This document shows positions 24,418 to 32,994 of a stretch of 64,000 nucleotides of DNA, one piece after another. Within the stretch, counting starts at the first letter, position 1. Every line of letters begins with the position of its first letter. The translations under genes and the position numbers were made by a program. Source of the DNA: Paenibacillus sp. CF384 (GTDB taxonomy: Bacteria; Bacillota; Bacilli; Paenibacillales; Paenibacillaceae); assembly GCF_900106745.1 (NCBI RefSeq), contig NZ_FNNV01000001.1, forward strand, positions 620,001-684,000. The letters are read 5' to 3'. The notes below the pieces were generated by a model. The model was not told the origin of the DNA, ran no database searches, and was given only the letters and a program-made list of their open reading frames with translations.

Positions 24418-24978
24418 TTATTTCAGCAAATCATGATCCACGTAACGCGTGCCGTTCAGCTCACTAATTACGTTAATCGCAACTTTAGCGCCGTCGCCAG
24501 CAGTGATAATCGTATGCACGCTGACTCCGGCCGCCGTACCCGCAACCCAGACGCCGGCAACGTTCGATTTACCGCTCGCATCCACATCGAATACTTGCTT
24601 GATCCGCGGCTCAGTGCCTTCTTTTACCGACAAACCGATCTTCTCAGCCAGATCTGTCGAGATCCCTGTGGCAACAATAACATGACTGCCTTCGAATTGC
24701 TGCGATTCCGTCGCTACGTTGAAACCGTTCTCATTCTTAGTAATATTGACTACTGTATCTTGAATCAGCTCTGCACCGAATTTAACCGCTTGCTTCTTGC
24801 CGATTTCCACGAGCTCTGGACCTGTCGTTTCCAGTAAACCGTAATGATTCTCGATCCATGCCTTCTTCGTCATGCTCTTATCGCTGTCGATCAGAAGCGT
24901 CTTCTTGCCAGCCTTAGCTGCGAATAATCCTGCACTAGCTCCTGCAGGGCCTGCTCCGATAATGATAATGTCAAACAC
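24418..24978 (-). CDS. Short FAD-dependent oxidoreductase (thioredoxin-reductase-like, FAD half only)
   Basis: 186 residues with the FAD-binding GAGPAGASAG near the N-terminus, an ATG motif (VIVATGIS) and a C-terminal AGDGAKVAINV segment, arranged like the FAD domain of thioredoxin reductase. The NADPH domain and redox CxxC are absent, and the length is about 60% of a full TrxB. The frame is intact with a clean start, so it is a compact family rather than a remnant. Partner and substrate unknown. Flanked by its own terminator. Confidence 0.85.
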   Translation of the reverse strand: MFDIIIIGAGPAGASAGLFAAKAGKKTLLIDSDKSMTKKAWIENHYGLLETTGPELVEIGKKQAVKFGAELIQDTVVNITKNENGFNVATESQQFEGSHVIVATGISTDLAEKIGLSVKEGTEPRIKQVFDVDASGKSNVAGVWVAGTAAGVSVHTIITAGDGAKVAINVISELNGTRYVDHDLLK

Positions 24979-25066
24979 GAATAATCACTCCTTCATATGA
25001 TTACAGATGATTGCAGCATTTCAAAATAATCATAAGCCATTCGATAGAGCGGTTGCAAGTTGTCCC

Positions 25067-25945
25067 TTATAGACGGAGCGACATATGAACTTGTTCAATA
25101 TACGGTTTGAAGCCAAGGCGATCAAGCAGCTCGAGCAGCTCTGCATGGGTATGCCTGATGTTAAGCGTCATTCGTTGATAGGGCATTTCCAGCGGACCGT
25201 ACACTTCTTTGAGCAGCGCTTTGAGAATCTTCCCTGAATCTGCTCTGCCAGGTGCCGCTTCACATTGATAGAGGATGATCGAATTCAAGAAACCGTCTTC
25301 GCTATAGTTCCGTTTGTATAAGGCGTAACCTACACGCTCTTCTCCATCCGAGAGTATGCAGCAATCGCCGTCCTTCAGACTTTGCCAGCCTGTCTGCCAA
25401 GCGGCATCGCGATTATAGAAAGAGAGCGTTCTCGCGTCACGCGGCTTCGCATGTCTAATCACAAACCGCTGAGGAAAGCTGGGCAGCAATAGCTCAGGGT
25501 CCAAAGCGTCCTCTTGGATGGAACAAACCAACTCTCCTGTAGTTTGATAACCTGCACCTTGATAAAGCTTTATCGCCGCTTCATTCTGTTTAATCGCTTC
25601 GAGCAGGGCCAGATTAACGTTCTGCTCCCGATACAGCTGAATATTTTGTGCCATAAGCAGCTTGCCGTATCCTTTACCACGATGTGACGGGGCTATGCCT
25701 GTACCGCCGTTCCACGCTGTTTTCAATCCGTTAACGGTTCGGAAGCCGTTCATCACGAAGCCTGCAGGTTCCCCGTCGACCATCATCGCCAGCGAATGCT
25801 CAAGCGACAATCCTTCACTGACGGTTCGAGCCAGAAAACGATCAAGATTCAGTGCAGCATTGGTGAAATACCCTTCGAAGCCTTTGTTCCAAAGCGTGAC
25901 GATTTCATTAGCTGGAAGCTGACTAAAGCGGTTAAACGTAATCAT
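25067..25945 (-). CDS. GNAT family N-acetyltransferase
   Basis: 292 aa. The first half is a classical GNAT domain with the acetyl-CoA loop HRGKGYG near residues 88-94 and NEAAIKLYQGAGY following. The second half (about 160-290) looks like a degenerate, second GNAT-like fold. Substrate unknown. Monocistronic, ATG 25945 behind AGAGGGGTA. Confidence 0.87.
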   Translation of the reverse strand: MITFNRFSQLPANEIVTLWNKGFEGYFTNAALNLDRFLARTVSEGLSLEHSLAMMVDGEPAGFVMNGFRTVNGLKTAWNGGTGIAPSHRGKGYGKLLMAQNIQLYREQNVNLALLEAIKQNEAAIKLYQGAGYQTTGELVCSIQEDALDPELLLPSFPQRFVIRHAKPRDARTLSFYNRDAAWQTGWQSLKDGDCCILSDGEERVGYALYKRNYSEDGFLNSIILYQCEAAPGRADSGKILKALLKEVYGPLEMPYQRMTLNIRHTHAELLELLDRLGFKPYIEQVHMSLRL

Positions 25946-26068
25946 GCTAGTACCCCTCTCTTAAATGAAGTAAAGGCCGATGATGGATTATCCGGAAAGC
26001 AGCGATTCAAATAACTCCATCATAGCACATAAAATGGGTTAACTAGTGGCTATATGTATACCAAATTT

Positions 26069-26290
26069 CTATTCCAGTATGCTGGTAAACGGTTTATAGA
26101 ACATTTCGAACATTTGCGTTGGGCCTGGTACCTCCGGGTAATAGAGCAGCAGCAAGGCAAGCAGGTATCCGATGGCCGTAAGCACGGCAAATGCGGTTCT
26201 TTCTCTTCGGAGGTGTCGCAGTCTGGGCCATTCCATGACAATCATGATGACGAAAATGACCGTGATCCCTAATAAAGAACCCAATTTCAT
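26069..26290 (-). CDS. Small membrane protein at the end of the ger operon
   Basis: 73 residues with two predicted membrane helices (about 4-20 and 34-50). It starts 13 bases after the gerC-type gene on the same strand, so it is probably a fourth cistron of the germinant receptor operon. Small two-helix proteins (GerD/GerW-type accessory or 'D' subunits) accompany many ger operons; here this is inferred from position and size only. Confidence 0.7.
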   Translation of the reverse strand: MKLGSLLGITVIFVIMIVMEWPRLRHLRRERTAFAVLTAIGYLLALLLLYYPEVPGPTQMFEMFYKPFTSILE

Positions 26291-26303
26291 AACGATCGCC
26301 CCT

Positions 26304-27512
26304 TTATTTCTTCTTCACTTCGTTCTCAGGCCGGTTGACGCCGGCATCCACTAACCCTGTCGAAACGATCTTCGAAACCACTTGCACGTGAACTTGGACT
26401 TCCGGAAACTTCTCTTCCCAATTCACCTTATTGCGCTCCCACTCGTTCGGGTATTTCCTGTAAAAGATTTCGGCGAATTCAAAGATGTCCGATTTCAATT
26501 CCAATTGGACTCGTTGAAATAGGTTCTTTATTTGGCCTTCCACGTATTCGCTTAGTTCACCCTCCAATTGTTTTGCTAATTGCGGGTTTCTATAAGATAT
26601 GGCGTTTGTGCTTTCGACTAGCCTAGCCTCAAGATTGATTTGGGCTGTCATGCTCCACTTCTTATCGCTGATTCGAGGCCGCATTGTCGTATGACTCCTT
26701 ATTAAAGACAGCGATACCAGGCCTTTCCCTTCTTTTGGAGCAAACGTTAAGATACTCGTTCTTAATTCGTTTCTAAGCAGGAGAAGCGACCTGGTTAATT
26801 CATCGTCGATTTTCCCAATCATCCTGCCATCTTTGAGAACGGCTGTCCCCTTTACGAAAGGCGTTGACTGATTCGGGCTTGACGGTTGCTCCGATGGGAG
26901 TATCTTAACCAGCGGTAATGCGGCTGCTCCGGATTTGCCGGCCAGCATTTGTGCCAGCGATTTGATCGGCACTTCCATGACGGAATGGAGCTTGGTCATT
27001 GCCCGCAGCGTGCTGGCTGTGCTTTGTTCTAACGGAGGCTGCAGCGCAAGTACGCTCTTGGCGGTTCCGTCGCTGATAAAAATTTTCAATCGCATGCGAG
27101 CATCCGGAAACCGCATCTTGACGTCGACGGTATCGCGAATGCCTTCCTTGGCGACCTTATCGCTAAATATCAGAATCTTGTCATGTCCCCAGATGGCATC
27201 GCGAGGGAACATTTCTCGCAACTTTGAGAAGGCATCAGCCTCCGTCAATCCGGTGGCCGATCTCACATATGTCGAAGGTGCCCCTCCGCCTGATCGCGAG
27301 TTTTCCTGACCTCCGCTCCGCTTTTTCGGTACAAATACTTGAACGGACAGCTCAATGCCGCCGGATTCGTTCTTATCGATACCCGTAGCGAGGATGACTG
27401 CCACATCGTTGACTTCTCTTCGATCCCAGCAACCGGAGAGAGTTAGAAGGATAATGACGCAACCAGGCAAGAGCAGCCATTTACTGGAGCATCTTCGACC
27501 TGCGTCGTTCAT
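26304..27512 (-). CDS. Ger(x)C family germinant receptor lipoprotein (C subunit)
   Basis: 402-residue spore inner-membrane lipoprotein. The signal peptide ends in lipobox LSGC with lipidated Cys28, followed by WDRREVNDVAVILATGID, which is the standard GerC opening. It joins the A and B subunits in the nutrient germinant receptor. It overlaps the B gene by 4 bases. Expression is expected in the forespore (sigma-G). Confidence 0.95.
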   Translation of the reverse strand: MNDAGRRCSSKWLLLPGCVIILLTLSGCWDRREVNDVAVILATGIDKNESGGIELSVQVFVPKKRSGGQENSRSGGGAPSTYVRSATGLTEADAFSKLREMFPRDAIWGHDKILIFSDKVAKEGIRDTVDVKMRFPDARMRLKIFISDGTAKSVLALQPPLEQSTASTLRAMTKLHSVMEVPIKSLAQMLAGKSGAAALPLVKILPSEQPSSPNQSTPFVKGTAVLKDGRMIGKIDDELTRSLLLLRNELRTSILTFAPKEGKGLVSLSLIRSHTTMRPRISDKKWSMTAQINLEARLVESTNAISYRNPQLAKQLEGELSEYVEGQIKNLFQRVQLELKSDIFEFAEIFYRKYPNEWERNKVNWEEKFPEVQVHVQVVSKIVSTGLVDAGVNRPENEVKKK

Positions 27513-28618
27513 CCTCCATGCCTCCTTACTCGGGGTTGAAATTTGTTTCGCAAGATCGCGGCGAGCAGCAAGCCAGCCGGAAGAACCAATTCAAACGTCA
27601 TATTCTCAAACGGCGTACTCGTTCCGAGGTAGTGAGCGAACTCTTGAATATTGGGGGCAACCCACAGCGTGAACAAGGCCAGCAGGATACCGCTTGGATA
27701 TACGATCGGACGGAAGTCGGATAAATGAAGCAGCTGCGAGGTTCCGAGCACGAACACGTAAAAGTAAATCGAAATTTTAATAAACGCACCGATAACCCAG
27801 ATTGCCACCATAATCGCCTCTACATGTTCGAAGAAATCGGCGACGTTAATATAACGAATGGCCATCATGACCGGGTATTGCAGCTGCGAGGTGATGTCTC
27901 CGAATATAAATAAGGTCGCCATCGTGATTAAGACCAGCGTGACCATAATAAATATAGCCGCGATAGTGCCCCACTTCATCGCCTTCTGCGGATTAACCAG
28001 ATGAGGCAGCAGAAAAGATACGAGCGCGAAATGCGCAAACCAGCCCCCTGTCGGGACTGCACCTTTTAATGAAGGTTGAACCCCGTTAGCAAAGACAGGT
28101 AGCAGATTATGAGGCTGCATGTCCGGAATGAGCAAGACGAGTATGATGATCCAGGATAGGATGAGCAGCGGCACTAAAATCTGTGCGCTTCTTGCGATCG
28201 CTTCGATGCCTCCGCGCACGGTAATCGCGCACACCAACACCATGCTTGCGATGATAAACAGAATCGGCGTATTGCGCAGGAAAACCATCGTGACGAAATC
28301 CGCGTATTGCCTGACGATCATTCCGTTAATATGAAGAATGGCGAATAGATAGCAAGCTCCGATGGCTTTGCCAAGTATGCTGCCGAATATGCGTTCCAGC
28401 TGTTGAATCAGTGTTTCGTTCGGATAGATCTTATATAGCCGATACATGATATAGAGCACGATTAAACCGACAACGATCGCCCAAATCGGAGACATCCACA
28501 AATCCCGTTTAGCGAGTCTGGCCGTAAAGGCTGGGATAATGAGGTCGCCTGTAGCGACTATAGCCGGATACAAGATCATGGCCAATTGCAGCGCGGATAT
28601 TTTGCCTTTTTCAATCAT
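27509..28618 (-). CDS. GerAB family spore germination permease (B subunit)
   Basis: 369 residues with about ten membrane helices of the APC-type amino-acid permease fold (endospore germination permease family). ISALQLAMILYPAIVATGDLI at the N-terminus is typical. This is the subunit thought to bind the nutrient germinant. It overlaps the A gene by 4 bases and the C gene by 4 bases, so the receptor is translated as a coupled unit. Confidence 0.95.
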   Translation of the reverse strand: MIEKGKISALQLAMILYPAIVATGDLIIPAFTARLAKRDLWMSPIWAIVVGLIVLYIMYRLYKIYPNETLIQQLERIFGSILGKAIGACYLFAILHINGMIVRQYADFVTMVFLRNTPILFIIASMVLVCAITVRGGIEAIARSAQILVPLLILSWIIILVLLIPDMQPHNLLPVFANGVQPSLKGAVPTGGWFAHFALVSFLLPHLVNPQKAMKWGTIAAIFIMVTLVLITMATLFIFGDITSQLQYPVMMAIRYINVADFFEHVEAIMVAIWVIGAFIKISIYFYVFVLGTSQLLHLSDFRPIVYPSGILLALFTLWVAPNIQEFAHYLGTSTPFENMTFELVLPAGLLLAAILRNKFQPRVRRHGG

Positions 28619-30159
28619 TCCGCCCCCTCCCCTTCTTTCTTGTTGCGCCTTTGTCCGGGAGCTTGTCGATACTTATTGATCGCGCCGGCCAGAGACGGGC
28701 GAGTAGTCATCCTCCACCAGGGAGCACGAATAAGCACATCCTTCAGTTCGTTAGGTTTGAATGGCGCGAGCGGCGTCAAATATGGAATACCGAATGACCG
28801 CAGCGTGCTTAGATGGACGACGATAAGGATGAGCGAGAGAATGATCCCCAGCAAACCCATCATGCCCGCCATAATCATAATCGGAAAGCGAAGCATTCGA
28901 ATCGTAATGCCAAGCGTATAATGCGGCGTTAAGAAAGAAGCGATTCCGGTAATGGCTACGACCATAACCATGGGAAATGATACGAGACCGGCTGCCGTTG
29001 CGGCTTGTCCAATTACGAGCGCTCCGACAATGCTGACGGCGGGACCGACCTGTTTGGGAAGTCGTAAACCGGCTTCTCGAAGCGCCTCAAACGTAACCTC
29101 CATTAACAAAGCCTCAATTAAAGCCGGAAATGGGATATCCTCTCGTGATTCCACTATACTGAGCAGCAGGATTGTGGGAATCATTTCATGATGGTAGGTT
29201 AGGATGGCGATATATGCCGAGGGCCCTAACAAACTGATTCCGATGAAGAGATAACGAAGCCAGCGAATCATCGTGCCGATTATGAACCTATTATTATAGT
29301 CCTCCGGCGACTGCAGCAAGGAAAAGAACGTTGTCGGCGCGATGATCGTGAATGGCGTCCCGTCCACCAGTATGGCTATGCGTCCTTCCAATAAATTCGA
29401 GCAAGTTACGTCTGGTCGTTCAGTAGCAATAAATTGAGGAAACGGAGAATAAGAATTACCTTCCAGAAATTCTTCAAGATAACCGCTTTCCAATATCCCG
29501 TCAACGTCAATTTGCTTTAAACGCGCAGTTATCTCACTCACTAAGTCAGAATCAGCGATTCCATCGATATAGGTAATGACTACGTCCGTCTGCGTATATC
29601 TTCCGATCTTAATGCAGTTCATCTTCAGCTTCGGGCTCCTGATTCTCCTTAGCAGTAAAGATGTATTGGTCATCAAGTTTTCCGTGAATCCGTCTCTTGA
29701 TCCTCTGACGATGGATTCTGCAATCGGTTCTTCGATCGACCGATTGGTCGATTGCGACAAACCAAGAGCGAGGCCTTGATCTTCCAGATCAACGAGCAGC
29801 ACCGGATATCCAATGGATACTCGTTCAATGACGTCTGCAATCTGGTCTACGGTATATATTTTGGAGACTGGAATTTTCTCTTGAATAGCCTTCATGGATT
29901 CACCCGCTTCCAGCCAGGAGCTTTCCGCGATGAGTGGGACAAGCACAAATTTGTCTATGGCTTCTTTACCGGATAAGTTCTCGATATAGATCAGGGCGGC
30001 ATTCCGTCTATTAGACAAGACGAATTCATGAATGGTCACATATTCGCATCTATCGTAAATAGAGCGAAGCATTTGCAAAGTTTCACCGAGCTTCGCGGAC
30101 AGAGGGCGTTTCATTTCTTGGTGTTGCGAATCGATGGCTGGTTGACGATACGCCTTCAT
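28615..30159 (-). CDS. GerA family spore germination protein (A subunit)
   Basis: 514-residue GerA/GerKA-type subunit. A soluble N-terminal region of about 290 residues (with DGIADSDLVSEI and GRIAILVDGTPF marks) is followed by five or six membrane helices and a short basic C-terminal tail. ATG 30159 has AGAGGA upstream. First gene of the operon. A weak sigma-G-like pair (GCATA, 18 bases, CATAGGA) lies about 50 bases upstream. Which nutrient it senses cannot be told. Confidence 0.95.
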   Translation of the reverse strand: MKAYRQPAIDSQHQEMKRPLSAKLGETLQMLRSIYDRCEYVTIHEFVLSNRRNAALIYIENLSGKEAIDKFVLVPLIAESSWLEAGESMKAIQEKIPVSKIYTVDQIADVIERVSIGYPVLLVDLEDQGLALGLSQSTNRSIEEPIAESIVRGSRDGFTENLMTNTSLLLRRIRSPKLKMNCIKIGRYTQTDVVITYIDGIADSDLVSEITARLKQIDVDGILESGYLEEFLEGNSYSPFPQFIATERPDVTCSNLLEGRIAILVDGTPFTIIAPTTFFSLLQSPEDYNNRFIIGTMIRWLRYLFIGISLLGPSAYIAILTYHHEMIPTILLLSIVESREDIPFPALIEALLMEVTFEALREAGLRLPKQVGPAVSIVGALVIGQAATAAGLVSFPMVMVVAITGIASFLTPHYTLGITIRMLRFPIMIMAGMMGLLGIILSLILIVVHLSTLRSFGIPYLTPLAPFKPNELKDVLIRAPWWRMTTRPSLAGAINKYRQAPGQRRNKKEGEGAE

Positions 30160-30276
30160 GAAAGTTCATCCTCTTATCTCGTTAGTAGTTTCCCGTCCTA
30201 TGACGCTCGTTCGACATCACTATGCAGGATTTCCCAATTCCATCTTGAGTATGCGCGCCTGCCGCCCTCATAGTAA

Positions 30277-30308
30277 AAGGAGCTAAGCACACGCATGCTT
30301 AGCTCCTT
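30277..30308 (-). terminator. Intrinsic terminator of the erythromycin-esterase-like gene
   Basis: Perfect 12-bp stem AAGGAGCTAAGC / GCTTAGCTCCTT with an 8-base loop, followed by TTTTAC on the minus strand, 16 bases after the stop at 30324. Confidence 0.9.
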
Positions 30309-30323
30309 CATTAGCTCACCTCT

Positions 30324-31604
30324 TTACACCGTGGCCGGAATTAACGGCTGAAGCGCGTTCGATCGGTCGATAAACACGAAGGCATCATAGCGTTCCGCCA
30401 TGACGCTGGGGACATAATTGCCTCGCTCGTAATGCGGATGATAGACCACGCCGATCGCGCGATGGCCGTACGTATGATGGAAGACCTCCGTATCTGTCCC
30501 TCGGAAAATCAACCATTGATCGTATGCACCTGCTTCGTGCATCAGATCCTCCCAGCTGCCGCGCCGCGCTTCCGGAACACGCAGCACCTCAAGCGGTGAT
30601 TCCCAGGCATCCGCCGCGATGACTTTACCGCTGTGTGTCCCGAATCCAATGGCGAACACTTCCATCTCATCGCTCTGCTCGCGGAGAAGCTGACCCACAT
30701 TGACCATACGGTCTGCTTCCATATCCGTAGCACGCGCGTCTCCGATGTGCGTGTTGTGCTCCCATACGATTGCTTTTGCAGAAGGACCGTAGAAATGCAT
30801 GACTCGATTAAGCGCCTCGACCATATGCCGATCCCGAATATTCCACGAGTCAGGACCGCCCTTCACCATGGCCTGATAATAACGCTCGGCATTGACGGCA
30901 ACGAGCGCATTGATCTCATCATTCAACAGTGATTCATGCGTGCCGCCGGCACGATTGCGCTTCGCTTCCAGCTCTCTTAGCAGTTGAAGCACTTCATCCT
31001 GGCACATCTCGGAGAAGAATGCAGCAGACATGCCGTAGTTCTGGCCATCCCGGCTGTGCGGTTCGAAACAGGAGAAGGCGTTCAGCGCTGCAGCAAGCTC
31101 CGGCGAATTCGTCCTCTTCAGATGTTTGATAATCTCGTCCATCGACTCCCAAAGACTGTACACATCAATGCCATAGAATCCAATCCGATATTCCTCAGGC
31201 AGCTCGCGATTATACTCGCGCAGCCATTCGATTAACTCCGACGTTTCCCGGTTCGCCCACATCCACAACGGCCAGCGATCGAAGGATTGCAGCACTTCGA
31301 GGGCGGATCCTAATGCCTCCGGATGATGCTTGACGTACTTGTTCACTTCATAACAGGAGGGCCAGTCACCTTCGACTGCGATGAAGCTGAATTGATGCTG
31401 TTCGATCAGCATTTGGGAGAGCACCGTTCGATTCGTGTAAAACTCACTCGTTCCATGACTCGCTTCGCCGAGCAATACATATTTCGAGCCGGCTGTTGCG
31501 TTCGCAAGATGCAGAAGATCCACAGGCTGCTCCAAGCGGTTCGCTCGCTGCTTGATCGCATCGACTATTTCCTGCCGATCGTTCGTTCGTCCTTTAATGC
31601 TCAT
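30324..31604 (-). CDS. Erythromycin esterase family protein
   Basis: 426 residues. The family marks are GEASHGTSEFY (about 47-57), VEGDWPSC (about 78-85), and WEHNTHIGDAR with the catalytic-site His residues. Proven members (EreA/EreB) hydrolyse the macrolactone; most Bacillus and Paenibacillus homologues, such as YbfO, have unknown substrates, so macrolide resistance should not be assumed. Monocistronic with its own terminator; a long palindrome lies in its upstream region. Confidence 0.9.
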   Translation of the reverse strand: MSIKGRTNDRQEIVDAIKQRANRLEQPVDLLHLANATAGSKYVLLGEASHGTSEFYTNRTVLSQMLIEQHQFSFIAVEGDWPSCYEVNKYVKHHPEALGSALEVLQSFDRWPLWMWANRETSELIEWLREYNRELPEEYRIGFYGIDVYSLWESMDEIIKHLKRTNSPELAAALNAFSCFEPHSRDGQNYGMSAAFFSEMCQDEVLQLLRELEAKRNRAGGTHESLLNDEINALVAVNAERYYQAMVKGGPDSWNIRDRHMVEALNRVMHFYGPSAKAIVWEHNTHIGDARATDMEADRMVNVGQLLREQSDEMEVFAIGFGTHSGKVIAADAWESPLEVLRVPEARRGSWEDLMHEAGAYDQWLIFRGTDTEVFHHTYGHRAIGVVYHPHYERGNYVPSVMAERYDAFVFIDRSNALQPLIPATV

Positions 31605-31634
31605 CGTAGAATGTCCCCTTCTCTTCTCACAAGC

Positions 31635-31661
31635 TGGAAAATATAGTGTTTATATTTTCCA
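31635..31661. promoter_or_regulatory. Perfect palindrome upstream of the erythromycin-esterase-like gene
   Basis: TGGAAAATATA-GTGTT-TATATTTTCCA, an 11-bp perfect inverted repeat 31 bases upstream of the start codon. The position suits an operator overlapping the promoter. It has no strong T run, so it is a poor terminator for the gene to its right. Confidence 0.5.
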
Positions 31662-31753
31662 ATTCGTGCAAGAGTTATGAGCTATGCTGTTAAGGCCGCT
31701 TCAAGCAGAATAAGCTTCGTATTCGCCTTCACACGTCTCCCCCTTATGCGTCG

Positions 31754-32364
31754 CTATTCCTCCCATGGAATGACCGTCAATGCCGGCCAGTTTGCCTTCC
31801 ATTTCGCCGCTTTCTGCAGATAGAACGTTTCCGTGATCTGTGCCTTATTGGCTCGTACGATCAACCCGAACAGATCATTTAATCCGAATGGCGCATAGAT
31901 ATTCAGGTGCCATCTTCAGTCCTTCTGAGCCCAATTGCCGTCGACGTTGTCGGCCAACTGTTAATGGCTGCTTCCAATGATCGATAAGGCTGGATCGAAT
32001 AGCCGTAACGGTCCTCATACCAAAGATGAACCCGAGCTTGATTCTTCACATCCAGCTGATAGGGGAGTTCACCGAAGGCCGCTCTTACTCTATCGATAAT
32101 CTCTCCTTCTTTGTCGTACGACAAATCCTCGTCATAATACACAAAGTCCAGATCCTTAATCCCATCATTCAGCGGACGCCCGCACAGATAATTCCAGACC
32201 GTCTGCGTCACGCAGCCTGCCCCTATGTAATAGTGCTCCAATTGGAGCGACGATGCCTTCACCAAAACGTTCTCCAGTACAGGATTCATTAGAACAATCC
32301 GTGTAAGACTGTCCATCTGCGTGGCAATATCTTGATTATGCGAAGCATATGACTTCATGATCAT
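31754..32364 (-). pseudogene. Nucleotidyltransferase family protein (COG3575-like), frameshifted near its end
   Basis: The intact part (32364 to 31903, 153 aa) reads YIGAGCVTQTVWNYL and DLDFVYYDEDLS, typical of this nucleotidyltransferase-fold family, then stops early after RTEDGT. In the next frame the sequence continues as IYAPFGLNDLFGLIVRANK and ends in LTVIPWEE at a TAG (31754), exactly the conserved C-terminus. A single missing base around 31905-31914 explains this. There is no homopolymer or slippery site at the break. Restored length about 203 aa. Function unknown even when intact. Confidence 0.82.
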
Positions 32365-32393
32365 TCCGATTCCATACTCCTCCCGACCTCATA

Positions 32394-32906
32394 TTATTCA
32401 CTGCGAAATACAAACACCGGCCCATTCCACTGGTCAGTTTGAATAAGCTTCTCTTGATAATTGCCTTCACCGACATAATCCGAGATTACTTGTTTCCAGA
32501 AAGAATGCGCGTATGTATTGGCGGCTGTTTGCCGAATCTCCCAGAAACCGCGATGCTGCTCCATAATGAATTGCGCCGCCACTCGACCAACGCCTATACG
32601 CCGATATTTGCGCATGATGAAGAAATCACCGATGGTATGCGTGCGTTCAGCGGTACTCAGCTTCATATACTCAGGTGGCACATCCAGACTTACTAGTGCG
32701 AATCCCGCAATCTCGCCGTCAACCCTAATGAGATAGGGACGCCGATAGTCGTCTGTCCACTGATGATCGAAGTATTTGTATAAATAAAAGCCATGCTCAT
32801 TCAGCACATGTCCATCAAACTCGCTGCTATCATAACGGTACAGTTGTATGAGCTGGTAGAGGAGCGTTTTGTCCTGATAAGGCAGTACCATTACTTCAAT
32901 GTTCAA
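32394..32906 (-). CDS. GNAT family N-acetyltransferase
   Basis: 170 residues; acetyl-CoA loop YRRIGVGR near 101-108 after beta-strand IGDFFIMRKY. Substrate unknown. ATG 32906 follows AAGGAGGAG. It lies 29 bases upstream of the frameshifted nucleotidyltransferase and may be cotranscribed with it. Confidence 0.87.
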   Translation of the reverse strand: MNIEVMVLPYQDKTLLYQLIQLYRYDSSEFDGHVLNEHGFYLYKYFDHQWTDDYRRPYLIRVDGEIAGFALVSLDVPPEYMKLSTAERTHTIGDFFIMRKYRRIGVGRVAAQFIMEQHRGFWEIRQTAANTYAHSFWKQVISDYVGEGNYQEKLIQTDQWNGPVFVFRSE

Positions 32907-32968
32907 CGGGTTCTCCTCCTTCTCACCAAATATGTATCATTGTTTGATTCCGTCACAATTTGAAGCCG

Positions 32969-32994
32969 AATAAGACCTCTACGGTTCGTTAGCG
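32969..32994 (+). repeat. Fifth copy of the GGTTCGTTAG intergenic repeat
   Basis: AATAAGACCTCTACGGTTCG continuing TTAGCG matches the copies at 1774-1799 and 1824-1849 with few differences. It covers the stop codon of the aminoglycoside-phosphotransferase-like gene: the TTA of CGTTAGCG is its TAA. Confidence 0.7.

Noticed and set aside
30324-31604. Macrolide resistance gene
   Set aside because: The erythromycin-esterase family is broad and most Bacillales members have no shown macrolide activity, so I annotate the family only.
31903-31920. Programmed frameshift in the nucleotidyltransferase gene
   Set aside because: No slippery heptamer or homopolymer at the break; an ordinary one-base loss explains it better.
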